Counted from the stretch's first letter, positions 24,973 through 33,635 are shown. The stretch is 64,000 bases of DNA from Mangrovimicrobium sp033283325 (GCA_033283325.1 JAWMQO010000005.1:248001-312000), one strand, 5' to 3'. The notes: generated by a model from the letters alone, not told the origin. A program made the numbers and translations.

Positions 24973-27864
24973 TTACTGGCAGGCTTCGCAGTCCGGGTCG
25001 TCCAGCGAGCAGGCCTGCGGAACCGGTGCCGGCCCCCCGGCCGCCCCGTTGGAGACCGCGTTGAGGGCGCCGGTGTCGATGGTCGACTTCTCGGTGCCCG
25101 TCGCCGCCAGTGAACGCAGGTAGTAGGTGGTCTTGAGACCGTTGTACCAGGCCATGCGGTAGGTCACGTCGAGCTTCTTGCCGCTGGCGTTATTGATATA
25201 GAGGTTCAGCGACTGGGCCTGGTCGATCCACTTCTGCCGGCGGCTGGCGGCGTCCACCAGCCAGCGCGGTTCGACCTCGAAGGCGGTGGCGTAGACCGCC
25301 TTGATATCGGCGGGGATGCGCTCGATGGACTGCACGCTGCCGTCGTAGTACTTGAGGTCGTTGACCATCACGCCGTCCCACAGTCCACGGCCTTTCAGAT
25401 CGTTGACCAGGTAGGGGTTCACCACGGTGAACTCGCCGGACAGGTTCGATTTCACGTAGAGGTTCTGGTAAGTGGGCTCGATGGACTGGCTCACCCCGGT
25501 GATGTTGGCGATGGTCGCCGTCGGCGCAATGGCCATCACGTTGGAGTTGCGCATGCCGTCGCGCTGCACCTTGCCGCGCAGGCTCGGCCAGTCGAGGCGC
25601 TGGCTGCGATCCACCTGCAGGTAGTCGGAACCGCGGGCTTCTTCCAGCAGGTCGAGGGTGTCGACCGGGAAGATGCCCTGGCTCCACAGCGAGCCCTCGT
25701 AGCTCTGGTAGGTACCGCGCTCCGCGGCCAGGTCGCTGGAGGCCTCGATGGCGAAGTAGCTGATCGCTTCCATGGAGCTGTCGGCGAAGTCCACCGCGTC
25801 TTCCGAGGCGTAGGCGATGTGCTGCTTGTAGAGGGCGTCCTGGAAACCCATCAGGCCCAGCCCTACCGGGCGGTGCTTGAAGTTGGAGTTGCGCGCGGTG
25901 TCCACCGAGTAGTAGTTGATGTCGATGACGTTATCGAGCATGCGTACCGCGGTGCGGACGGTCTTGCGCAGCTTGTCCAGGTCGAGGCCGTTCTCGCCGA
26001 TATGCCGGGGCAGGTTGATCGAGCCCAGGTTACACACGGCGATCTCGTCGGCGTTGGTGTTGAGGGTGATCTCGGTGCACAGGTTGGAGGAGTGCACCAC
26101 GCCCACGTGCTGTTGCGGCGAGCGCAGGTTGCAGGGGTCCTTGAAGGTCATCCAGGGATGGCCGGTCTCGAACAGCATGCCGAGCATCTTGCGCCAGAGG
26201 TTCTCTGCCTTGACGGTCTTGTGCAGTTTCAGGCGGCCGGCGCGGGCTTCCTCTTCGTAGTGGTTGTAGCGCTCCTCGAAGGCCTTGCCGTAGAGGTCGT
26301 GCAGGTCCGGCGTGTCGTTGGGGGAGAACAGGGTCCACTCGCCGCCGTCGAAGACCCGCTTCATGAAGAGGTCGGGAATCCAGTTGGCGGTGTTCATGTC
26401 GTGGGTGCGGCGGCGGTCGTCGCCGGTGTTCTTGCGCAGTTCGAGGAACTCCTCGATGTCCAGGTGCCAGGTCTCGAGGTAGGCGCAGACCGCGCCCTTG
26501 CGCTTGCCACCCTGGTTCACTGCCACGGCGGTGTCGTTGACCACCTTGAGGAAGGGCACGATGCCCTGGCTCTTGCCGTTGGTGCCCTTGATGTAGGAGC
26601 CCAGCGCGCGTACCGGTGTCCAGTCGTTGCCGAGGCCGCCGGCGAACTTGGAGAGCATGGCGTTGTCCTGGATGGCGCCGAAGATACCGCTGAGGTCGTC
26701 CGGCACCGTGGTCAGGTAGCAGGAGGACAGCTGCGGGCGCAGGGTGCCGGCGTTGAACAGGGTCGGGGTGGAGCTCATGTAGTCGAAGGAGGAGAGCAAC
26801 TGGTAGAACTCGATGGCCCGCTGGTTGCGGTCCGGCTCTTCCACCGCGAGGCCCATGGCCACGCGCATGAAGAAGATCTGCGGCAGTTCGAAGCGCACGC
26901 CGTCACTGTGGATGAAGTAGCGGTCGTAGAGGGTCTGCAGGCCGAGATAGGTGAACTGCAGGTCGTTCTCCGGCAGCAGCGCCTGGCCCAGCAGTTCGAG
27001 GTCGTATTCGGCCAGCTGCGGCGCCACCAGTTCCAGTTCCACCCCGCGGGCAATATAGGCGGGCAGGGCCTGGGCATAGAGCCGGGTCATGTCGCCCTGA
27101 GTTGCGCTTTGCGCCACCCCGAGGAAGGCCAGGGCCTCCGCGCGCAGGTTGTCGCAGAGCAGGCGGGCGGCGACGTAGCTGTAGTTGGGTTCTTTTTCGA
27201 TCAGGGTGCGGGCGGTGATCACCAGGGAGGTGGAGAGTTCTCCGGCGGTCACCCCGTCATAGAGGTTTTTCAGCGCCGCGTCGAGGATCTGTGCCTCGCT
27301 GACGTCACTCAGTCCGGCGCAGGCCTCGCTGACGATGGTGTGCAGGCGGTCGAGGTCCAGCGGGGCCTTGCTGCCGTCTGCCTGGACCACGTTGATGGTG
27401 TTGGCCACTGCCTGGGTTTCCTGGGACAGGGCGGCGCGGGCGGCGCGCTTGCGGGCCTGTTCTTCCCGGTAGATGACGTACTCGCGGGCGATCTTGTGCT
27501 CGCCGGCGCGCATCAGGGACAGTTCGACCTGGTCCTGGATGTCCTCGATGTGCACGGTGCCGCCGGAGGGCATGCGCCGCTTGAAGGTGGCGATGACCTG
27601 CTCGGTGAGGCGGGCGACGGTCTCGTGGATGCGGCTGGAGGCCGCGGCGGTGCCACCTTCCACGGCCAGGAAGGCCTTGGTAATGGCGACGCTGATATTG
27701 CTGGCTTCAAAACTGACCACCTGGCCGTTGCGCTTGATCACGCGCAGCTGGCCGGGGGCGGTGGCGGCGATGGCGCCGCTGGATGCTACAGGGTTTTGGG
27801 TGCTGCCGGTGCCGCTGGCCGCGGCTGATGAATCTGGATCGCTGGTCCGGGTATCAGTCTGCAT
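24973..27864 (-). CDS. nrdA: Ribonucleoside-diphosphate reductase class Ia, alpha subunit
   Basis: 963 residues from the ATG at 27864, chosen for GGAGAGACC directly before it. NrdA reduces ribonucleoside diphosphates for DNA synthesis. Residues about 40-140 are an ATP-cone (RVIKRNGQVVSFE), the allosteric activity site. The active site is SNLCTEI, with Asn-Cys-Glu equivalent to 437/439/441, and AVCNLGSINL gives the partner cysteine. The C-terminal CSLDDPDCEAC ends in the CxxC that exchanges disulfides. The first 40 residues are a Ser/Ala/Gly-rich extension without fold character. It is upstream of nrdB with an NrdR box and a DnaA box before it. Confidence 0.97.
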   Translation of the reverse strand: MQTDTRTSDPDSSAAASGTGSTQNPVASSGAIAATAPGQLRVIKRNGQVVSFEASNISVAITKAFLAVEGGTAAASSRIHETVARLTEQVIATFKRRMPSGGTVHIEDIQDQVELSLMRAGEHKIAREYVIYREEQARKRAARAALSQETQAVANTINVVQADGSKAPLDLDRLHTIVSEACAGLSDVSEAQILDAALKNLYDGVTAGELSTSLVITARTLIEKEPNYSYVAARLLCDNLRAEALAFLGVAQSATQGDMTRLYAQALPAYIARGVELELVAPQLAEYDLELLGQALLPENDLQFTYLGLQTLYDRYFIHSDGVRFELPQIFFMRVAMGLAVEEPDRNQRAIEFYQLLSSFDYMSSTPTLFNAGTLRPQLSSCYLTTVPDDLSGIFGAIQDNAMLSKFAGGLGNDWTPVRALGSYIKGTNGKSQGIVPFLKVVNDTAVAVNQGGKRKGAVCAYLETWHLDIEEFLELRKNTGDDRRRTHDMNTANWIPDLFMKRVFDGGEWTLFSPNDTPDLHDLYGKAFEERYNHYEEEARAGRLKLHKTVKAENLWRKMLGMLFETGHPWMTFKDPCNLRSPQQHVGVVHSSNLCTEITLNTNADEIAVCNLGSINLPRHIGENGLDLDKLRKTVRTAVRMLDNVIDINYYSVDTARNSNFKHRPVGLGLMGFQDALYKQHIAYASEDAVDFADSSMEAISYFAIEASSDLAAERGTYQSYEGSLWSQGIFPVDTLDLLEEARGSDYLQVDRSQRLDWPSLRGKVQRDGMRNSNVMAIAPTATIANITGVSQSIEPTYQNLYVKSNLSGEFTVVNPYLVNDLKGRGLWDGVMVNDLKYYDGSVQSIERIPADIKAVYATAFEVEPRWLVDAASRRQKWIDQAQSLNLYINNASGKKLDVTYRMAWYNGLKTTYYLRSLAATGTEKSTIDTGALNAVSNGAAGGPAPVPQACSLDDPDCEACQ

Positions 27865-27933
27865 GGTCTCTCCGTAGTGTGTGCAGTTAAGTAACACCGA
27901 GTGACAATTATTGTTCGATATTTGCTCGGCTAT

Positions 27934-27949
27934 ACCCCATATATTGGGG
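27934..27949. promoter_or_regulatory. Probable NrdR box upstream of nrdAB
   Basis: ACCCCATATATTGGGG agrees with the NrdR consensus (ACACwATATATwGTGT) at 12 of 16 positions and keeps the central ATATAT. It lies 70 bases upstream of the nrdA start. A weaker palindromic ACAATTATTGT about 31 bases nearer to the gene, at the usual spacing of paired NrdR boxes, could be the second site. No nrdR gene is in the window. Confidence 0.65.
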
Positions 27950-28019
27950 TTTCCTGCAGCTCGAAGTACAAGATAATGCGACTATAAGCCCAATGCAAGG
28001 TACGAGGCTGGGTTTATGC

Positions 28020-28028
28020 TGTGGATAA
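28020..28028 (+). promoter_or_regulatory. DnaA box upstream of nrdAB
   Basis: TGTGGATAA is the exact complement of the strong DnaA box TTATCCACA. It lies about 156 bases before the nrdA start. DnaA boxes upstream of nrdAB couple dNTP supply to replication in E. coli. A single 9-mer can occur by chance, so the regulatory role is inferred from context. Confidence 0.55.
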
Positions 28029-28264
28029 CTTGTTGATTTGGGGGTGGGTCGGTACCCACTAACCTGTGGGGCGTTTTAACAACTGCTACCTTGGCTCGGA
28101 AAGTCTTGCCGGGGAGGGTCAAAAATTTTTCCGCAGGGGCCTGCGGGCGCCCCGGGGCCGGGAGGTGCGACCCCTTTCGCGATACGCTTCGCGTATACTG
28201 GCCGGCAGCTGGCCGAGCTACAATCCAGGCTTCTCTTTCACCCAGACCAGACGCGAGTTTTGCC

Positions 28265-29056
28265 GTGCCCGATTCAAGCCCCCAGTCCGCCCTGTCGCTA
28301 TTTTCCCTGGAGGGTAAAACCGCCCTTGTCTCCGGTGCCTCCAGCGGCCTGGGCGCCCATTTCGCCAAGGTGCTGTCATCGGCCGGGGCCCGGGTGGTCC
28401 TCGCCGCGCGGCGGGTGGACAAACTGCAGGCCCTGGTCGGTGAGATCGAGGCCGCGGGCGGCAGGGCAAACGCCGTGGCCATGGATGTGACCTCGGCCGA
28501 GAGTGTCGAGGCGGCGTTCGCCCAGTTGGATGACACCATCGACCGCCTGGATATCCTGGTCAACAACGCGGGCATCAGCAGCGCGCCGGCCAAATTCCTC
28601 GATCTTGAAGAAGAAACCTGGGGCGGCCTGCTCGACGTGAACCTCAAAGGTGCCTGGCGTGTTGCCCGTGAGGCCGCCCGGCGCATGAAAGCCGGGGGTG
28701 GCGGCGCCATCGTCAATACCGGGTCGATCTACAGCCTTGTCACCGGCATCATGAAGGCAGATTACAACGTCTCCAAGGTGGCGCTGGCGCAACTGACCCG
28801 CAACATGGCCCTGGAGCTGGCGCGCTCGGGCATCAGGGTGAACACGCTGTGCCCGGGCTATTTTGCCTCGCCCCTCAACGCCGATGAGTTCGAGACGGAG
28901 CGGGGCCGCGCCTATATCGTAAATCTCGTACCGCAGCGACTGGGTGAATACCACGAGTTGGACGGGCCGCTGTTGCTGCTGGCAAGCGAGGCCGGCTCCT
29001 ACATCAATGGTGCCTCTCTGGTCGTCGACGGCGGTTCCTCGCTGGCTCCGGTTTGA
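28265..29056 (+). CDS. Short-chain dehydrogenase/reductase (SDR)
   Basis: 263 residues from the GTG at 28265, the usual length for a classical SDR; a further 58 upstream codons are open but non-conserved. Motifs are SGASSGLG (cofactor loop), NNAGIS, the catalytic S (TGSIYSL) and Y-x3-K (YNVSK), and the C-terminal INGASLVVDGGSS. The ARR pattern after strand 2 suggests NADP(H) preference. The substrate cannot be inferred; similar enzymes act on 3-oxoacyl or keto alcohol substrates. It converges with argF. Confidence 0.88.
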   Translation: MPDSSPQSALSLFSLEGKTALVSGASSGLGAHFAKVLSSAGARVVLAARRVDKLQALVGEIEAAGGRANAVAMDVTSAESVEAAFAQLDDTIDRLDILVNNAGISSAPAKFLDLEEETWGGLLDVNLKGAWRVAREAARRMKAGGGGAIVNTGSIYSLVTGIMKADYNVSKVALAQLTRNMALELARSGIRVNTLCPGYFASPLNADEFETERGRAYIVNLVPQRLGEYHELDGPLLLLASEAGSYINGASLVVDGGSSLAPV

Positions 29057-29134
29057 GGCCCGCGAGGGCGCTGTTTACCTGAACCGGGCACCCGAGCTCG
29101 TCTTGCTGCGGGCGTGCCGGCCGGGCGCCCCGAC

Positions 29135-30049
29135 TCAGGTGTTCGCCAGCAGGAGGGCTTCGATCAGGGCTTTCTGCGCGTGCAGGCGATTCTCGGCCTC
29201 GTCCCAGATGACCGTGTCGGCAGCGTCCATCAACTGGGCGCTGATCTCTTCGCCGCGGTGGGCCGGGAGGCAGTGCATGTAGAGGGCGTCGCTGGCGGCG
29301 TGGCTCATCAGTTCGGCATTGACCTGGTAACCTGCGAAAGCCCGTTCGCGGGCCTTCTGTTCCGCCTCCTGGCCCATTGAGGCCCAGACGTCGGTCACCA
29401 CGAGGCTGGCGCCGGCGACCGCTTCCTCGGGCGTGCGCACCACGCGCACCCGGTCCGCATTGTCTTTTACCAGTTGCTCTGCAGGATCGTAACCTTCAGG
29501 GCAGGCGAGGGTCAGCTCGAAGTCGAACTGCCGCGCCGCGTTGATGTAGCTCTGGGCCATGTTGTTGCCGTCACCAACCCAGGCCACGCTGCGCCCGGCG
29601 ATGGAGCCGCGATGTTCCTGGTAGGTCTGCATGTCCGCGAGCAACTGGCAGGGGTGATAGTCATCGGTCAGGGCGTTGATGACGGGCACCGAGGAAGCCG
29701 CCGCGAAGCGTTCGATGATGTCGTGGCCGAAGGTGCGGATCATCACGATGTCCACCATCGAGGAAATCACCCGGGCGGAATCCTCCACCGGCTCGCCGCG
29801 GCCCAGTTGGGTGTCGTTGGGCGAGAGGAACATGGCGTGGCCGCCGAACTGGGCCATGCCCGCCTCGAACGACACGCGGGTCCGGGTGGATGACTTCTCG
29901 AATATCATTGCCATCACCCGGCCGGGGAACAGGCGCTGGTCTTCCCCGGCGCGGTAACCCGCCTTCAGTTCGCTGGCTCGGGCCAGTAGTGACTGCAGTT
30001 CGCCGGGGCTGAAATCGGTGAGTGTGAGGAAATGCCGGAGGCTTGCCAT
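29135..30049 (-). CDS. argF: Ornithine carbamoyltransferase
   Basis: 304 residues from the ATG at 30049, eight bases after AGGA; codons further upstream are arginine-rich out-of-family sequence overlapping argD. The enzyme makes citrulline from ornithine and carbamoyl phosphate. Motifs are SSTRTR (carbamoyl phosphate), HPCQ and the ornithine-side HCLPAHRG. Its gene lies 20 bases after argD, giving an argDF operon. Confidence 0.96.
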   Translation of the reverse strand: MASLRHFLTLTDFSPGELQSLLARASELKAGYRAGEDQRLFPGRVMAMIFEKSSTRTRVSFEAGMAQFGGHAMFLSPNDTQLGRGEPVEDSARVISSMVDIVMIRTFGHDIIERFAAASSVPVINALTDDYHPCQLLADMQTYQEHRGSIAGRSVAWVGDGNNMAQSYINAARQFDFELTLACPEGYDPAEQLVKDNADRVRVVRTPEEAVAGASLVVTDVWASMGQEAEQKARERAFAGYQVNAELMSHAASDALYMHCLPAHRGEEISAQLMDAADTVIWDEAENRLHAQKALIEALLLANT

Positions 30050-30069
30050 GGGCGTCAGTCCTGCGCTGA

Positions 30070-31233
30070 TTAAAGTGCCAGGATCAGGTCGGCGACGCCT
30101 TCGGCGAGCTCGGTGGCCTGGTCCTCGGTCAGGATGAGGGGGGGCAGCAGGCGCACGACATCGCCTGCGGTAACGTTGATCAGCAGCCCTTTTTCCAGTG
30201 CCTGGGCGACCAGTCCGGGACATTCCCGGTCGAGCTTGAAGCCCAGCATCAGGCCCTTGCCGCGAGTCTCGAGCAGCCTGCCGCTGCCCGCCAGTCGTTC
30301 GCTGATAATACCGCTGATCAGTTCTCCAAGGGCGGGGGCCTTCGCCATCAGCCCGCCTTCGACGATGCTCTCCACCACGCTGAGTGCTGCGGTACAGACC
30401 AGTGGATTGCCGCCGTAGGTTGAGCCGTGGTTGCCCGCCCCCAGTACCTCGGCAGCCGCGCCTTTGGCCAGGCAGGCGCCGATCGGCACGCCGTTGCCCA
30501 GGCCCTTGGCGGTGGTGACCACGTCGGGTTCGAAGCCCAGGCCCTGGTAGGCGAACCAGGTACCGGTGCGGCCGGAGCCGGTCTGCACTTCGTCGAGCAT
30601 CATCAGCCAGCCGTTGGCGTCGCAGAGGGCGCGAACTTCCCGCAGGTAGTCCGGGTCGAGGGTGTGCAATCCGCCTTCGCCCTGGATCGGTTCGGCGAGG
30701 AAGGCGACCACGCCGGGGTTGTGGGCGGCGATCTGCTTCAGGGCCTCGAGGTCATCCCGCGGCGCCCGGACGAAGCCGCTGACCAGCGGTTCGAAACCGG
30801 CCTGGATCTTGCGATTTCCGGTGGCGCTGAGGGTGGCGAGGGTACGGCCGTGGAAAGCGTTCTCGAGCACGATGATCGTCGGCTTGTCCACGCCGCGATT
30901 GTGGCCGTAAAGGCGGGCGAGTTTTATCGCCGCTTCGTTGGCCTCGGCGCCGGAGTTGCAGAAGAAAGCTTTCTCCATGCCGGTGACCGCGCACAGGCGC
31001 TCGGCGAGACGCTCCTGGGCGCTGACGCCATAGAGATTGGAGGTGTGCAGCAGCTTCCCCGCCTGGGCGCAGATCGCGTGGGTAAGCGCGGGGTGGGCGT
31101 GACCGAGGCCGGTTACGCCTATACCGCAAATGCCGTCGAGGTAGCGACGACCGTCCGTGTCGTAAAGATAAACACCCTCACCATACTCGAAAGTGACTGG
31201 CAGACGGGCGTAGGTAGGCATCAGCGCCGCCAT
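30070..31233 (-). CDS. argD: Acetylornithine aminotransferase
   Basis: 387 residues from the ATG at 31233, preceded by TGGAGGAATCA. It is a class III PLP aminotransferase that converts N-acetylglutamate semialdehyde to N-acetylornithine. Motifs are FFCNSGAEANEAAIKLAR, FHGRT, LDEVQTGSGRTG and the PLP lysine in TTAKGLGNG. The argF partner directly downstream fixes the arginine pathway, though such enzymes may also serve lysine synthesis (DapC). A leader hairpin lies just upstream. Confidence 0.93.
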   Translation of the reverse strand: MAALMPTYARLPVTFEYGEGVYLYDTDGRRYLDGICGIGVTGLGHAHPALTHAICAQAGKLLHTSNLYGVSAQERLAERLCAVTGMEKAFFCNSGAEANEAAIKLARLYGHNRGVDKPTIIVLENAFHGRTLATLSATGNRKIQAGFEPLVSGFVRAPRDDLEALKQIAAHNPGVVAFLAEPIQGEGGLHTLDPDYLREVRALCDANGWLMMLDEVQTGSGRTGTWFAYQGLGFEPDVVTTAKGLGNGVPIGACLAKGAAAEVLGAGNHGSTYGGNPLVCTAALSVVESIVEGGLMAKAPALGELISGIISERLAGSGRLLETRGKGLMLGFKLDRECPGLVAQALEKGLLINVTAGDVVRLLPPLILTEDQATELAEGVADLILAL

Positions 31234-31256
31234 TGATTCCTCCATTAAACGCAAAA

Positions 31257-31276
31257 GAGGCAGCTGCGGCTGCCTC
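31257..31276 (-). promoter_or_regulatory. Leader hairpin before argD
   Basis: On the minus strand GAGGCAGC pairs with GCTGCCTC around CGCA and is followed by TTTTGCG, 23 bases before the argD start. It has the form of a weak intrinsic terminator inside the leader and could act as an attenuator. No peptide-coding leader is evident. Confidence 0.45.
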
Positions 31277-31435
31277 AAAACCGCCCACTATATCCCCAGG
31301 CTGGTTATTTGGCAATCACTCCGGGGAGGCCGTATTTTGTGCCGCGCGAATAGGGTAGAATCGGGTTTTCTTTCCCTGAACGGGAGGGCGTCCGCGGGTG
31401 CCTTCCCCCCGGCTACGAGTGGTACAGGAATCGGT

Positions 31436-31765
31436 ATGGAAATTTTTGACACTATCAAAGAGCAGATCGAGAGCAACGCTATCCTTATTTATATGAAGGG
31501 TTCCCCCAACCAGCCCCAGTGCGGTTTTTCCGCGCGCACCGTCCAGGCATTGATGCAGTGCGGCGAGCGCTTCGCCTATGTGGACGTACTGGCCAATCCC
31601 GATATTCGCGCCAACCTGCCCAAGTACGGCAACTGGCCGACTTTCCCCCAGCTGTGGGTGGGGGGCGAGTTGGTCGGCGGCTGCGACATCGTGACCGAGA
31701 TGTTCGAGAGCGGCGAACTGCAGACCCTGATCAAGGAAACTGCCGCGTCGCAGACGGCTGAATAG
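31436..31765 (+). CDS. grxD: Monothiol glutaredoxin, Grx4 family
   Basis: 109 residues from the ATG at 31436, preceded by AGGAATCGGT. The single active cysteine C29 is in the CGFS motif and is followed by the conserved WPTFPQLWVGGELVGG, typical of monothiol glutaredoxins. These proteins bind a [2Fe-2S] cluster with glutathione and take part in iron-sulfur trafficking. The neighbouring bfr and bfd genes give an iron-centred context. A strong terminator follows. Confidence 0.95.
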   Translation: MEIFDTIKEQIESNAILIYMKGSPNQPQCGFSARTVQALMQCGERFAYVDVLANPDIRANLPKYGNWPTFPQLWVGGELVGGCDIVTEMFESGELQTLIKETAASQTAE

Positions 31766-31782
31766 GCCGCAGTAGCGCAAAG

Positions 31783-31821
31783 AAAAAAACCCGCCGCGTG
31801 ATTAGCGCGGCGGGTTTTTTT
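31783..31821. terminator. Bidirectional terminator between grxD and bfr
   Basis: CCCGCCGCG pairs with CGCGGCGGG around TGATTAG, with seven A residues before and seven T residues after the stem. It serves grxD (plus strand) and bfr (minus strand), which converge here. Confidence 0.93.
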
Positions 31822-31861
31822 ATGGCGCTGTGCTATGTGCGCCGGGTCTGGAGTCCCGGGC

Positions 31862-32344
31862 TTACTCCTCGCTGATCGAGTGCATCGCCGTCTGCAGGTA
31901 GTTCTGTATCCCCACCTTGTCGATGAGGTCCAGTTGGGTTTCCAGCCAGTCGATGTGCTCTTCTTCTGACTCCATGATGTCCCTCAGGAGGCTGCGGGAG
32001 ACATAGTCCTGCACGCTTTCGCAGTAGGCGATGGCCTCCTTGAGGTCGTTGTGGGCCATGTGCTCGAGCTTGAGGTCGCACTCGAGCATTTCCTTGGTGT
32101 TCTCGCCGATCAGCAGCTTGCCGAGATCCTGCAGGTTGGGCAGCCCTTCGAGGAACAGAATGCGCTCGATCAGCTCGTCCGCGTGCTTCATCTCGTCAAT
32201 GGATTCGTGGTACTCGTGATCGGCCAGTTCCTTCAGGCCCCAGTCCTTGAACATGCGGGAATGCAGGAAATACTGGTTGATGGCTACCAGTTCGTTGCCG
32301 AGGATGCGGTTGAGGTATTCAATAACTTTGGGATCGCCTTTCAT
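31862..32344 (-). CDS. bfr: Bacterioferritin
   Basis: 160 residues from the ATG at 32344, preceded by GGAGGTAAC. Bacterioferritin stores iron in a haem-containing 24-mer shell. All ferroxidase ligands are in the standard positions: E18, E51, H54, E94, E127 and H130. M52 is the haem ligand, so this is a haem-binding, catalytically competent type. A Fur-like box lies 96 bases upstream. The gene is next to bfd, whose product extracts iron from it. Confidence 0.97.
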   Translation of the reverse strand: MKGDPKVIEYLNRILGNELVAINQYFLHSRMFKDWGLKELADHEYHESIDEMKHADELIERILFLEGLPNLQDLGKLLIGENTKEMLECDLKLEHMAHNDLKEAIAYCESVQDYVSRSLLRDIMESEEEHIDWLETQLDLIDKVGIQNYLQTAMHSISEE

Positions 32345-32439
32345 GTTACCTCCGAAGGACAAATCAGATTTCACTAAGGATGGTAGCGGACGGCCTGAAT
32401 GTCAAGCCTAAGTCATTGATTTTCAAAGGGTTTGAAACT

Positions 32440-32458
32440 GATAATCAGAACAATTATC
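32440..32458. promoter_or_regulatory. Probable Fur box upstream of bfr
   Basis: GATAATCAGAACAATTATC matches the 19-base consensus GATAATGATAATCATTATC at 15 positions and keeps the GATAAT/ATTATC ends. It lies 96 bases before the bfr start and just beyond the bfd stop, so bfr is the target by orientation. Confidence 0.65.
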
Positions 32459-32482
32459 AAGTATCTGGCGATTCGCGTGTAG

Positions 32483-32701
32483 TCAGCCTGCGGCGTAGAA
32501 AAGCGCTTCGGCGGATTGGTCCAGGGATTGGGGGAGGTCGGCCAGCGCATCCTTGACGATCTGCCGGGCCAGCAGGCCACATTTCCCGCACTGGCTGGCT
32601 ACGCCGAGGGCGGAGCGTACTTCGCGCAGGGAGTGCGCTCCGTCTTCGACGGCGGCGCGGATCTGGGTGTCGGTGATTCCTTTACAGAGGCAAACGTACA
32701 T
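32483..32701 (-). CDS. bfd: Bacterioferritin-associated ferredoxin
   Basis: 72 residues. The four cysteines C4, C6, C38 and C41 (CxC then CxxC) bind the [2Fe-2S] cluster of the BFD fold. Bfd carries electrons to the haem of bacterioferritin and so mobilises stored iron. A Fur-like box 78 bases upstream fits its known induction under iron limitation. The C-terminal 20 residues are extended relative to E. coli Bfd (64 residues). The ribosome site is weak. Confidence 0.95.
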   Translation of the reverse strand: MYVCLCKGITDTQIRAAVEDGAHSLREVRSALGVASQCGKCGLLARQIVKDALADLPQSLDQSAEALFYAAG

Positions 32702-32778
32702 GGTCGCTGTCTTGGTCGTCTTTGACTGGGTCGTCGTTAAAGTTATGCGATATCAAATGAGGCTGTGACCAAATTATT

Positions 32779-32797
32779 GAAAACGAGAATGATTGTC
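32779..32797. promoter_or_regulatory. Probable Fur box upstream of bfd
   Basis: GAAAACGAGAATGATTGTC matches the Fur consensus at 14 of 19 positions. It lies 78 bases before the bfd start, where a repressor would block the promoter. The rest of the region up to 33011 holds the promoter of the peroxiredoxin gene, which I could not pinpoint. Confidence 0.6.
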
Positions 32798-33011
32798 AAC
32801 AACATTCTGTTCTACTCCCAGGGTGATTCCCGGGAGGGGTTTGAGACGGGGGTGCCGGTGGAGCGGGGGCCGTCAGCTTTGAGGGGCCCCGGCAATGAAA
32901 TGTTGCGGGGGGTTTGCCTGCGCTGCCCGTCGGGGGTAGCATTCTGGCCGGACTATTTTATCGAGGCTGTCGCCTCGCCTCCCCAACCCCTCACAAAATG
33001 GAGTTCTTAAC

Positions 33012-33614
33012 ATGGGCGTTTTAGTTGGTAAACCCGCACCCGATTTTGACGTGGCCGCCGTGCTTGGCACTGGCGAGATCGTCGATTCCTACAAGCGGTC
33101 CGAAGCCATGGCTGGCAAATACGGCCTGGTATTCTTCTACCCCCTCGATTTCACCTTTGTCTGCCCCTCGGAGCTGATCGCGCTGGACCACCGCATGGAC
33201 AAGTTCCGCGAGCTGGGCGTGGAAGTCGTGGCGGTGTCCATCGACTCCCAGTTCACCCACAACGCCTGGCGTAACACCCCGGTGAACAAAGGTGGCATCG
33301 GCGAGGTCTCCTACACCATGGCGGCGGACGTCAGCCACGACATCTGCCGCGCCTACGACGTCGAAGCTGCTGGCGGTGTCGCCTTCCGCGGCGCTTTCCT
33401 GATCGACAAGGAAGGCAACGTGCGTTCGCAGCTGGTCAACGACCTGCCGCTGGGCCGTAACATCGACGAGCTGATCCGCCTGGTCGAAGCCCTGCAGTTC
33501 CACGAAGAGCACGGTGAAGTCTGTCCCGCTGGCTGGAACAAGGGCGACAAGGGCATGTCAGCGTCTCCGGATGGTGTGGCCGAGTACCTGGCGGAGAACG
33601 CCGAAGCGCTGTAA
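33012..33614 (+). CDS. 2-Cys peroxiredoxin (AhpC/TSA family)
   Basis: 200 residues with GGAG before the ATG. The peroxidatic cysteine C51 is in DFTFVCPSE and the resolving cysteine C171 is in HGEVCPAGW, so it is a typical 2-Cys enzyme. The NKGGIGEVSYTM stretch and the C-terminal AEYLAENAEAL with Tyr-Leu resemble overoxidation-sensitive (GGLG/YF) peroxiredoxins. It reduces hydrogen peroxide and organic peroxides in the cytosol with thioredoxin or AhpF; no partner gene is adjacent. A strong terminator follows. Confidence 0.95.
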   Translation: MGVLVGKPAPDFDVAAVLGTGEIVDSYKRSEAMAGKYGLVFFYPLDFTFVCPSELIALDHRMDKFRELGVEVVAVSIDSQFTHNAWRNTPVNKGGIGEVSYTMAADVSHDICRAYDVEAAGGVAFRGAFLIDKEGNVRSQLVNDLPLGRNIDELIRLVEALQFHEEHGEVCPAGWNKGDKGMSASPDGVAEYLAENAEAL

Positions 33615-33635
33615 GCAATACTCTCAGGGCAAAAG

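Larger units (their letters stand above)
27865..28264. other. Divergent control region between nrdA and the SDR gene
   Basis: 400 bases holding the NrdR box and the DnaA box on the nrdA side. On the SDR side it has an ATACGC/GCGTAT mini-hairpin and a TATACT (about 28194-28199) that may be its -10. No gene is seen; an in-frame upstream extension of the SDR has no family resemblance. Confidence 0.5.

Noticed and set aside
25819..27828. Long open frame antisense to nrdA
   Set aside because: Same GC-driven artefact; composition is Val/Gly/His-rich without motifs.
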